Positions 1 to 5,340 of a stretch of 7,241 bases of DNA are shown here, one piece after another (positions within the stretch are counted from its first letter, which is position 1; every line of letters begins with the position of its first letter). Below the pieces are notes generated by a model. That model made no database searches. It saw only the letters and a list, made by a program, of their open reading frames with translations, and was not told the origin of the DNA. Position numbers and translations under genes: made by a program. The stretch covers positions 1 through 7,241 of the forward strand of contig JAOZTS010000054.1 of assembly GCA_029939035.1 (NCBI GenBank), written 5' to 3'. The DNA is from Candidatus Altimarinota bacterium (GTDB lineage Bacteria > Patescibacteriota > Gracilibacteria > UBA1369 > LOWO2-01-FULL-3).

Positions 1-1021
1 ATTTTATTCGGATTTTTTGTCCCGGCATTATGAAAGTTCGACCAATGTATCGGATTTTCACTAACCCTTCGCTGTATCTGATGTCCAGTTCTTCGGCAAT
101 AGCGATAGCAGCAGTTCTAGATGAATCAGGAACCGGCATCACTACGTCAATATCCAGCTTTGCTTTTTTAATTTGTGCAGCTAGTTTTTTCCCCATTCTT
201 ACTCTCGATTTATACACTGAAATGTCATCCAAAATTGAATCTGGACGAGCAAAGTAAACATATTCGAAAATACATGGGACATGAGTCCGTTTTACAAGTC
301 TCTTTCGATGAACTTTTCTATCTTTTTCATCAATGAAAATTGCTTCACCCGGACCAACATCGCCAACCAACTCAAATCCAAGAATATCCAGAGTCACAGA
401 TTCAGAAGCAAAAATATAATCAGTAGTGAGACCATTAGTTCTCTTTCCCATTAACAATGGACGAACACCATATGGATCACGAAAAGCAACCATTCCCTGT
501 TTTGCAACATAGGCAACCGCACTATATGAACCTTTTGCCCTGCTATAAACACTTTTGACAGCTTTCCAAACATGTTCAGCCTTCAATTCGTCTGGATTTT
601 GCTTGGTCAAAGCCTTTGTAAATAAATTCAAAAGAACTTCAGCATCACAATCACTATTTACTAGTCTATGATCTTTCTCAAAAATTTCTTCACGAAGTTC
701 AGGAGAATTATAAACATTTCCGTTATGAGCAAGAGCCACACCAAAAGGCGCAGGGCCCAGAAAGGGTTGAACATCCTCCAAAACATTATTTCCAATGGTT
801 GGATAACGAGTATGCCCAATAGCGGCATGCCCCTGCAGACGTCTCATATGACGCGTATGGAATACATCACGAACAAGACCAAAATCCTTTCGCGTATGAA
901 ACCTGCCATTAAAAGTAATAATACCTGCCGCGTCCTGACCTCGATGCTGCAAAGTGACCAAAGCATCGTACATATCTTGGGCGACATAATCGTGTCCTAA
1001 AATTCCTACAACTCCACACAT
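1..1021 (-). CDS. purF: amidophosphoribosyltransferase, 3' end cut by window edge
   Basis: Catalyses the first committed step of de novo purine synthesis, making 5-phosphoribosylamine from PRPP and glutamine in the cytoplasm. I read 340 codons from ATG at 1021. The frame starts Met-Cys-Gly, so Cys2 becomes the N-terminal nucleophile after Met removal and there is no propeptide. Glutaminase motifs follow in order: QHRGQDAAGI (25-34), GHTRY (69-73), AHNGN (98-102), RDPYGVRPL (181-189) and ASES (205-208). The linker to the phosphoribosyltransferase domain, FEYVYFARPDS (252-262), and RYIGRTFIMPGQ (324-335) match the E. coli-type enzyme. The window ends before the PRPP-binding loop, so roughly the last third is missing. 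It is last in the visible dut-tmk-folD-purF series and starts 4 bases after the folD stop. No Shine-Dalgarno precedes it, so translational coupling to folD is likely. Family identity is certain. Confidence 0.97.
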   Translation of the reverse strand, partial: MCGVVGILGHDYVAQDMYDALVTLQHRGQDAAGIITFNGRFHTRKDFGLVRDVFHTRHMRRLQGHAAIGHTRYPTIGNNVLEDVQPFLGPAPFGVALAHNGNVYNSPELREEIFEKDHRLVNSDCDAEVLLNLFTKALTKQNPDELKAEHVWKAVKSVYSRAKGSYSAVAYVAKQGMVAFRDPYGVRPLLMGKRTNGLTTDYIFASESVTLDILGFELVGDVGPGEAIFIDEKDRKVHRKRLVKRTHVPCIFEYVYFARPDSILDDISVYKSRVRMGKKLAAQIKKAKLDIDVVMPVPDSSRTAAIAIAEELDIRYSEGLVKIRYIGRTFIMPGQKIRIK

Positions 1022-1025
1022 ATTT

Positions 1026-1886
1026 TTAAGGGTTTATGTTATTTAAACGTTTAGCGGCAGTGACAGTGTTTTCCATAAGGCAAGCAACTGTCATCGGTCC
1101 AGCTCCACCAGGAACCGGAGTTATAAAAGAGGCCTTCTTTGAGACCTTTTCAAAGTCTACATCCCCAACAAGTTTGCCATCATCCAATCGGTTAATCCCA
1201 ATATCTACAATCACGACTCCATCTTTCACCATATCTTCTGTAATCAAATCAGGTTTTCCAACAGCTACACACAGAATATCTGCCCGGTTAGTATGAAAAG
1301 CCAGGTCCTTTGTATGAATATGACAAACTGTCACAGTAGCATCACGGTTCATAAGCATTGTGGCTAATGGTTTTCCGACGATATTACTATGTCCAACGAT
1401 CACAACTTCCTTTCCTTTTGGATCAATTTTATAATATTCGAGCATTCGAATAACTCCCAGGGGAGTGCATGGTGCCAAATGTTCAAAGTCAGTACTGATA
1501 AACATTTTTCCAATATTGTAAGCGGTGAATCCATCCACATCTTTTTTCGGATCAATAGCTCTAATCACGTCAGGTGCATAAACCTTCTCTGGAAGTGGTA
1601 GTTGAACTAAAATCCCGTGAATTTTATCATCTGCATTTAGTTCATTAATTTTATCAATCAAGGTTTCAGTCGTAACAGATTCTTCATAATCAAATTGTTC
1701 CCATTCAATACGAGTAGTAGCACACGCCTTTTGCTTTTGTCTGATATAAGCCAAAGACGCAGGGTCGTTACCAACCAGGATTACTGCAAGTTTTGGATGA
1801 ACATGGTCGAAATGCAATCGCGACACATCATCTTTTAACTTCAATAGAATTTCTTTTGAGACCTTTCTGCCGTCCATTATTTCCAT
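1026..1886 (-). CDS. folD: bifunctional methylenetetrahydrofolate dehydrogenase / methenyltetrahydrofolate cyclohydrolase
   Basis: Cytoplasmic enzyme that oxidises 5,10-methylene-THF to 5,10-methenyl-THF and hydrolyses it to 10-formyl-THF, the formyl donor for purines. It has 286 residues, the normal family length. The catalytic Y-x-x-x-K motif is AYIRQK with Tyr47 and Lys51. Other family blocks are GILVQLPLP (91-99), DVDGF (116-120), PCTPLG (139-144), the nucleotide-binding GHSNIVGKP (165-173) and PGGAGPMT (259-266). The second residue of the nucleotide loop is His166 where many homologues have Arg (GRSNIVG), which may affect NADP/NAD preference (inference). The first ATG is chosen because IMDGRKV aligns with the usual N-terminus IIDGK. 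An out-of-frame five-codon ORF starts 7 bases upstream (ATGGGTCC) and stops at TAATG over Met4, so reinitiation at Met4 is possible. It lies 14 bases after tmk and 4 before purF. Confidence 0.97.
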   Translation of the reverse strand: MEIMDGRKVSKEILLKLKDDVSRLHFDHVHPKLAVILVGNDPASLAYIRQKQKACATTRIEWEQFDYEESVTTETLIDKINELNADDKIHGILVQLPLPEKVYAPDVIRAIDPKKDVDGFTAYNIGKMFISTDFEHLAPCTPLGVIRMLEYYKIDPKGKEVVIVGHSNIVGKPLATMLMNRDATVTVCHIHTKDLAFHTNRADILCVAVGKPDLITEDMVKDGVVIVDIGINRLDDGKLVGDVDFEKVSKKASFITPVPGGAGPMTVACLMENTVTAAKRLNNINP

Positions 1887-1900
1887 GGACCCATAATATC

Positions 1901-2488
1901 TTATCTTAAGAAATCGTCAACTATATCCCAGATCAATTTTGCAGTATCTTCGATCTCATCCTGGAGCACAACTCTTTTCCATCCATATTTGTCTGCAAGT
2001 TGAGAGTGAACTTCTGTGCATTTCAGAATCAAATCATCATTTTGCTCGTGAACATGAACGTCCTCTTTTGCACTCGTATCTCGCTTGCCTTCCATCATAA
2101 TAGCCAAATCCTCTTTGACTAATCGAGAATTCACACTTTCCAGCCACTCTGTGTCGAGACCCTTCGCAGTACCCCAAGCAATTCCAGTTCCAATATAATC
2201 TTCTGCCACGACAATATATCCATCCTCCAAATTCTGCTGAAGCTTCGATTGATACTGGTATCTATTCAAAACAAACCAAAGCTGTAATTCCTCCTCTGAA
2301 ATACTCTGCCCCTTCTCTCCACGCAAAACTTGATCAATGAAAACACCGGTCGGCTCAACATCATAAACCGGATATTTCACATAAACAGCCTGATGCCCTG
2401 CAGCCTGCAGTTTCTCCACAAGCTTTTTCGCATGGGTAGTCTTCCCAATATTATTAATCCCGTAAATTGTAATAAATTTTCTACGCAT
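1901..2488 (-). CDS. tmk: thymidylate kinase-like nucleoside monophosphate kinase
   Basis: Probably phosphorylates dTMP to dTDP with ATP. 195 residues, P-loop kinase fold. The Walker A motif is GINNIGKTT (10-18). Next come a KYPVYDVEPTG segment (38-48) that resembles the substrate-binding FPRYDxPTG of eukaryotic/archaeal-type thymidylate kinases, an LW...NRYQY helix (70-79), and VAEDYIGTGIAWG (94-106). That last block sits where typical thymidylate kinases have LDRYxxSxxAY. Here the DRY motif reads EDY, so its conserved arginine is absent. A lid-like stretch with KEDVHVHEQ follows MEGKR (132-136). The start at 2488 is one base after the dut stop. A longer frame back to 2560 overlaps dut and adds no recognisable fold. 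Overlap with dut/folD metabolism supports the dTMP role, but another dNMP substrate is possible because of the missing arginine. No Shine-Dalgarno is seen; coupling to dut is likely. Confidence 0.85.
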   Translation of the reverse strand: MRRKFITIYGINNIGKTTHAKKLVEKLQAAGHQAVYVKYPVYDVEPTGVFIDQVLRGEKGQSISEEELQLWFVLNRYQYQSKLQQNLEDGYIVVAEDYIGTGIAWGTAKGLDTEWLESVNSRLVKEDLAIMMEGKRDTSAKEDVHVHEQNDDLILKCTEVHSQLADKYGWKRVVLQDEIEDTAKLIWDIVDDFLR

Positions 2489-2489
2489 A

Positions 2490-2924
2490 TTAATTTTTAT
2501 CAGTGCTACCAAACCCACCCCGACTTTCAGAAGAAATCTCATCAACTTCTTCCCATTCAAACTTATCGATTCTCACAAAAACTCCCTGAGCAATCTTTTC
2601 TCCCCGGGGAATTTCTACAGGCTCGTCCTTAAAATTATAAACCAAAACTTTTATTTCATCCTCTGGCCCGCAATAATCATGATCAATAATCCCGAAACCG
2701 TGTGGGGGAGTGAGACCCTTCTTTCCAGGGGTGCTAGACCTAGAAGCCACTACCAACATATATTTTGGAGGAACTTCCACTATCAAATTCGAAGGGATCA
2801 TAGAAATCTCTTTTGGTGGAATGATAACCGTCTCACGAGCAGCTATATCAAAGCCAACAGAGCCGTTAGTCTCATAAATAGGAAGGTCCATCGATTTGTC
2901 TATACGTTTAATTTTTACTTTCAT
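2490..2924 (-). CDS. dut: dUTP diphosphatase (trimeric dUTPase)
   Basis: Hydrolyses dUTP to dUMP and pyrophosphate, keeping uracil out of DNA and feeding thymidylate synthesis. 144 residues from ATG at 2924, the usual size of the homotrimeric family. All five conserved motifs are visible: I GSVGFDIAA (21-29), II ASRSSTPGKKG (60-70), III GIIDHDYCGPEDE (78-90) with catalytic Asp83, IV RGEKIAQ (107-113), and V SRGGFGSTD (134-142). The protein ends two residues after motif V, so the flexible arm that closes over the neighbouring active site is minimal. A TTG two codons upstream (2930) could also serve as start, but ATG is preferred because family members begin MKVKIKR-like. It is the first gene of the minus-strand operon. 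A consensus -10 box ends 15 bases before the ATG, and no Shine-Dalgarno is present, so the message may be almost leaderless. Confidence 0.96.
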   Translation of the reverse strand: MKVKIKRIDKSMDLPIYETNGSVGFDIAARETVIIPPKEISMIPSNLIVEVPPKYMLVVASRSSTPGKKGLTPPHGFGIIDHDYCGPEDEIKVLVYNFKDEPVEIPRGEKIAQGVFVRIDKFEWEEVDEISSESRGGFGSTDKN

Positions 2925-2942
2925 GCACAAATAGGATAAATT
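2914..2942 (+). promoter_or_regulatory. weak candidate promoter for the DUF1385 gene
   Basis: TTTACT (2914-2919) and TAAATT (2937-2942) are separated by 17 bases; each matches 4 of 6 consensus positions. It would start transcription near 2949, about 19 bases before the GTG. It overlaps the first codons of dut and the divergent dut promoter. This is a guess from spacing and composition only. Confidence 0.25.
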
Positions 2943-2948
2943 ATATCC
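2934..2948. repeat. short inverted repeat over the dut -10 box
   Basis: Arms GGATA (2934-2938) and TATCC (2944-2948) are exact reverse complements around a 5-base AT centre. The repeat overlaps the TATAAT of the dut promoter, and a weak plus-strand -10 candidate also lies in it. It could be a repressor operator for both divergent transcripts, but five-base arms in AT-rich DNA can occur by chance. Confidence 0.3.
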
Positions 2949-2967
2949 CGCTGTCTAACAATACAAA
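2940..2967 (-). promoter_or_regulatory. candidate promoter of the dut-tmk-folD-purF operon
   Basis: On the minus strand, TATAAT (2945-2940) is a perfect -10 box. The best upstream element is TTTGTA (2967-2962) with a 16-base spacer, a poor match to TTGACA (3 of 6). A start about seven bases past the -10 box falls near 2933, giving a leader of about 8-10 bases before the dut ATG. That agrees with the absence of a Shine-Dalgarno. Confidence 0.5.
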
Positions 2968-3996
2968 GTGAACTTTTTCAAGAAAACCGCACATTTAGTA
3001 CTGAATTGGTCAATAGCCGCAGCCTCTACAGATGCTCCTGCTAAAAACCCAGACAAAAAGGGGGACAAAAAAATCGACTTCGCAGTCGGCGGCCAAGCCG
3101 TGATCGAAGGAGTTATGATGCGTTCGCCAAACAGCATCTCTATCGCAGTACGCAAACTGTCAGGCAAAGTAAAAGTGGACAAACGCCCATACAACACACT
3201 CACCCAAAAGCACAAATGGCTCAACGTCCCGATCATAAGAGGAGTAGTAAACCTATTCGAAATGATGGTCATCGGAACCCAAGCAATTAATTATTCAGCA
3301 AACGAATCTCTCGAAGAAGAGCATGAAGAACACGAAGAGCCTCAAAAGCAAACAAAATGGGGAAAAGCACTCGAGATAGGTATGTTCGCACTTTCCCTGG
3401 TATTAGCCCTCGCTCTGAGCTTGTTCTTGTTCAAATTCATCCCGCTCGGGCTAACAACCATCATCGAATCCCAGTCATCATTCATCCAAGACAACTACAT
3501 AGTTTTCAACCTAATAGACGGAATAATAAAAACACTAATTTTCCTTTCATACATTTTCCTGCTCTCACTCATTCCAAGTTTCAGAAGAGTATTTGAATAC
3601 CACGGAGCAGAACACAAATCCATTTTTACATACGAAAAGAAACTCCCACTCGACCCAGAGCACGCAAAAAAACAAACTAGATTCCACCCAAGATGCGGAA
3701 CTAGCTTCATTATCATAGTTTTTGTAATCAGTATTCTCGTTTACACATTCGTCCCAAAACAGGACGCTTTCCTCAACAACCTCTTACTCAGAATCACATT
3801 CCTCCCGATAATCGCAGGGATTTCATACGAATACCTCAAACTCAGCGCCAAATACGTGAATAACAAATTCGTAAAAGCACTCGTTGCCCCAGGCCTCTGG
3901 TTCCAAAGACTCACAACCAAGGAGCCTGACACCAAGCAACTCGAAATCGGGCTGGCATCGTTAAAGACCGCGCTCGAGATGGAGAAAGCAGGCTAA
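2968..3996 (+). CDS. DUF1385 (YqhQ-like) multipass membrane protein
   Basis: Member of the DUF1385 family, whose biochemical function I do not know to be established. 342 residues from GTG. Signature blocks in order: GGQAVIEGVMMRSP (41-54), VPIIRGVVNLFE (87-98), FEYHGAEHKSIFTYE (209-223), RFHPRCGTSF (238-247) and APGLWFQRLTT near residues 313-323. Four hydrophobic stretches are likely membrane spans (about 138-160, 183-203, 246-262, 274-294). Between the first two blocks and span 1 is a Glu/His-rich patch EEEHEEHEE (116-124). The His and Cys in YHGAEH and HPRCG suggest a metal site (inference). Family members usually begin close to the GGQAV block, so the first 40 residues are an extension; no ATG is available there and GTG at 2968 is the only reasonable start seen. 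No Shine-Dalgarno. It is divergent from dut and ends 3 bases from the rplA stop. Confidence 0.9.
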   Translation: MNFFKKTAHLVLNWSIAAASTDAPAKNPDKKGDKKIDFAVGGQAVIEGVMMRSPNSISIAVRKLSGKVKVDKRPYNTLTQKHKWLNVPIIRGVVNLFEMMVIGTQAINYSANESLEEEHEEHEEPQKQTKWGKALEIGMFALSLVLALALSLFLFKFIPLGLTTIIESQSSFIQDNYIVFNLIDGIIKTLIFLSYIFLLSLIPSFRRVFEYHGAEHKSIFTYEKKLPLDPEHAKKQTRFHPRCGTSFIIIVFVISILVYTFVPKQDAFLNNLLLRITFLPIIAGISYEYLKLSAKYVNNKFVKALVAPGLWFQRLTTKEPDTKQLEIGLASLKTALEMEKAG

Positions 3997-3999
3997 TCT

Positions 4000-4704
4000 C
4001 TACTTCGCAGCAGCAATAACCTCTCTAGTATCAACTTTCACTCCAGGCCCCATTGATGTTGTCAGAGTACAAGACTTCATATAAATCCCTTTTGTGCCAG
4101 ACGGCTTAGCCTCCATTATAGCTTTTACAATCGCCAACAAATTCTCTTTCAACTTCGCATCGTCAAAACTAACCTTCCCAAAAATATTATGAAGATTTGC
4201 TTCTTTATCTACACGGATTTCAACTTTACCCTTCTTCAAAGCCTCAACAGTCTTCGCGATATCAGGAGTAACTGTACCAGCCTTTGGGTTTGGCATTAGA
4301 CGTTTTTGTCCAAGAGTTTTGGCTATTTTTCCTAACAATTTCATTTGATCAGGAGCAGCAACTGCCACATCAAAATCCAACCATCCCTTTTCGATCTTCG
4401 CCACTAATTCCTCAGTCCCAGCCTCGCTCGCTCCGGCAGCTTTCGCCTCCTTTACCAAATCGTCACCTACAAAAGCAACAACTTTTATATCCTTACCAGT
4501 TCCATTTGGTAATGCAACGGTAGTACGGATATTTTCCTCAGCCTGTGTTGGGTCTAGACCCATATTGAAATGAACTTCACAACTTGAGTCGAACTTAGTC
4601 GTAGATGTTTTTTTCAGAAGTTCAACTGCCTCATCAACATTGTAATGAGTTTCTTCGTCGATCAGCTTTGCAGCTTCGACATACTTTTTGCCATGTTTAG
4701 ACAT
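4000..4704 (-). CDS. rplA: 50S ribosomal protein L1
   Basis: Component of the ribosomal L1 stalk that binds 23S rRNA and helps release deacylated tRNA; in many bacteria it also represses its own operon mRNA. 234 residues, full family length. Visible blocks: the N-terminal GKKYVEAAKLID (5-16), LPNGTGK (65-71), GWLDFDVAVAAPD (107-119), LGQKRLMPNPKAGTVT (131-146), GKVEIRVDKEANLHNIFGK, and the C-terminal TTSMGPGVKVDT. The usual GPRGLMPNPKTGT reads GQKRLMPNPKAGT, so residues 133-135 differ from the common bacterial sequence while the MPNPK core is kept. It follows rplK after a 137-base structured spacer, and no Shine-Dalgarno sits in the 15 bases before its ATG. It ends in TAG, converging on the DUF1385 gene. 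Identification is secure. Confidence 0.98.
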   Translation of the reverse strand: MSKHGKKYVEAAKLIDEETHYNVDEAVELLKKTSTTKFDSSCEVHFNMGLDPTQAEENIRTTVALPNGTGKDIKVVAFVGDDLVKEAKAAGASEAGTEELVAKIEKGWLDFDVAVAAPDQMKLLGKIAKTLGQKRLMPNPKAGTVTPDIAKTVEALKKGKVEIRVDKEANLHNIFGKVSFDDAKLKENLLAIVKAIMEAKPSGTKGIYMKSCTLTTSMGPGVKVDTREVIAAAK

Positions 4705-4719
4705 AGTTTTTATGGTTAC

Positions 4720-4806
4720 GTGGTAAGTCGGTAGCGAAGCGGACGACTCGAGATCGCCTATTACCGCGATCTCGTAGCGCGAGCGGAGACGAGCTCCTTA
4801 TCCCAC
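4720..4806 (-). repeat. GC-rich palindromic element in the rplK-rplA spacer
   Basis: About 59% GC (47 of 80 bases in 4721-4800), clearly above its AT-rich flanks. A perfect 9-bp hairpin pairs CGAGATCGC (4749-4757) with GCGATCTCG (4766-4774) around an 8-base loop. An outer stem pairs GTGG+TAAG (4720-4727) with CTTA (4797-4800) and CCAC (4803-4806), with a 2-base bulge. Side hairpins AGTCG/CGACT (4726-4748) and CTCGT/ACGAG (4771-4793) overlap the other stems, so alternative folds compete. A near-direct repeat flanks the central hairpin: GTAGCGAAGCGGACGA (4731-4746) and GTAGCGCGAGCGGAGACGA (4774-4792). It could be a REP/MITE-like insertion or a structured mRNA leader controlling rplA. It is not a tRNA, as no T-arm is present. 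Confidence 0.6.
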
Positions 4807-4815
4807 TATAAACTA

Positions 4816-4821
4816 CCTCCC
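4816..4821 (-). promoter_or_regulatory. orphan Shine-Dalgarno-like GGGAGG
   Basis: GGGAGG on the minus strand, 20 bases after the rplK stop and 111 bases before the rplA ATG. It is the only strong ribosome-binding-site motif I see outside coding sequence. The nearest downstream start is a GTG nine bases away followed by GGA and TAA, a two-codon ORF. It may be the ancestral or working rplA site, separated from the ATG by the palindromic element. Confidence 0.4.
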
Positions 4822-4841
4822 ACAAATAAAATATTTTCAAA

Positions 4842-5267
4842 TTATCCTTGAAATTTCACACCCATACTTCTCGCAGTTCCAGCAATCACTTTCACTGCTT
4901 GATCCATTTCATGTGCGTTCAAATCTTCCCATTTAGTTTTCGCTATTTCTTCGCATTGAGCACGAGTGATAGTTCCAACCTTATCCTTGTGAGGGAAAGC
5001 AGATCCACTCTTTAGATTAAGAGCTTTTTTGATCAATATAGCCGCAGGTGGACTTTTCTTTATAAATGAAAAACTTCTATCTTCATAAATAGTGATTTCA
5101 ACAGGGACGATAGTGTCTCCCATTTCTTTTGTTTCGTTGTTGAATTGGGAACAGAAATCCTGAATTTGGATCCCGTGCGGCCCTAGTGCAGTACCAACCG
5201 GTGGAGCAGGATTTGCTTTCCCCGCAGGAACTTGCAACTTTACAACTGTCATTACTTCTTTTGCCAT
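4842..5267 (-). CDS. rplK: 50S ribosomal protein L11
   Basis: Binds the GTPase-associated centre of 23S rRNA and supports translation factor function. 141 residues, exactly the common bacterial length. The N-terminal domain shows [20 protein letters not shown] (10-29), [10 protein letters not shown] and the [13 protein letters not shown] segment. The C-terminal rRNA-binding domain shows [21 protein letters not shown] and the terminal [12 protein letters not shown]. In the N-terminal block [11 protein letters not shown] replaces the commoner GQxGVNIxEFC, a mild divergence. The ATG at 5267 gives the conserved MAKE-type start. No Shine-Dalgarno lies in the A-rich sequence before it. A good sigma70-like promoter directly upstream suggests that rplK-rplA can be transcribed separately from secE-nusG. 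The order rplK-rplA is conserved across bacteria. Confidence 0.98.
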   Translation of the reverse strand: MAKEVMTVVKLQVPAGKANPAPPVGTALGPHGIQIQDFCSQFNNETKEMGDTIVPVEITIYEDRSFSFIKKSPPAAILIKKALNLKSGSAFPHKDKVGTITRAQCEEIAKTKWEDLNAHEMDQAVKVIAGTARSMGVKFQG

Positions 5268-5279
5268 AATTTAGTTTTG

Positions 5280-5293
5280 ATTACTCGAATAAT
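5280..5293. repeat. imperfect palindrome in the rplK leader
   Basis: The minus strand reads ATTATTCGAGTAAT. As RNA it forms a 5-bp stem (AUUAU/GUAAU with one U-G pair) closed by UCGA, 12 bases before the rplK ATG. It may be a weak leader hairpin or an operator just downstream of the rplK promoter. It is short enough to be chance. Confidence 0.3.
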
Positions 5294-5312
5294 ATGCGTG
5301 CGTAACAGCAAC

Positions 5313-5340
5313 ATTCTATTTATTTTAAGCGAAAAGTCAA
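5313..5340 (-). promoter_or_regulatory. sigma70-like promoter of rplK-rplA
   Basis: Minus-strand TTGACT (5340-5335) and TAGAAT (5318-5313) each match 5 of 6 consensus bases, with a 16-base spacer. The -35 box begins at the base after the TAA of the 271-residue gene. A start near 5306 would leave a leader of about 39 bases with no Shine-Dalgarno. Confidence 0.65.

Noticed and set aside
1901..2560. A longer thymidylate kinase starting at 2560
   Set aside because: It would overlap dut by 71 bases and place a long tail before the P-loop strand; ATG at 2488 immediately after the dut stop fits the family.
4720..4806. A tRNA, because the outer stem and three hairpins give a cloverleaf outline
   Set aside because: There is no GGTTCRA T-loop, no proper seven-base acceptor stem, and the arms overlap each other.
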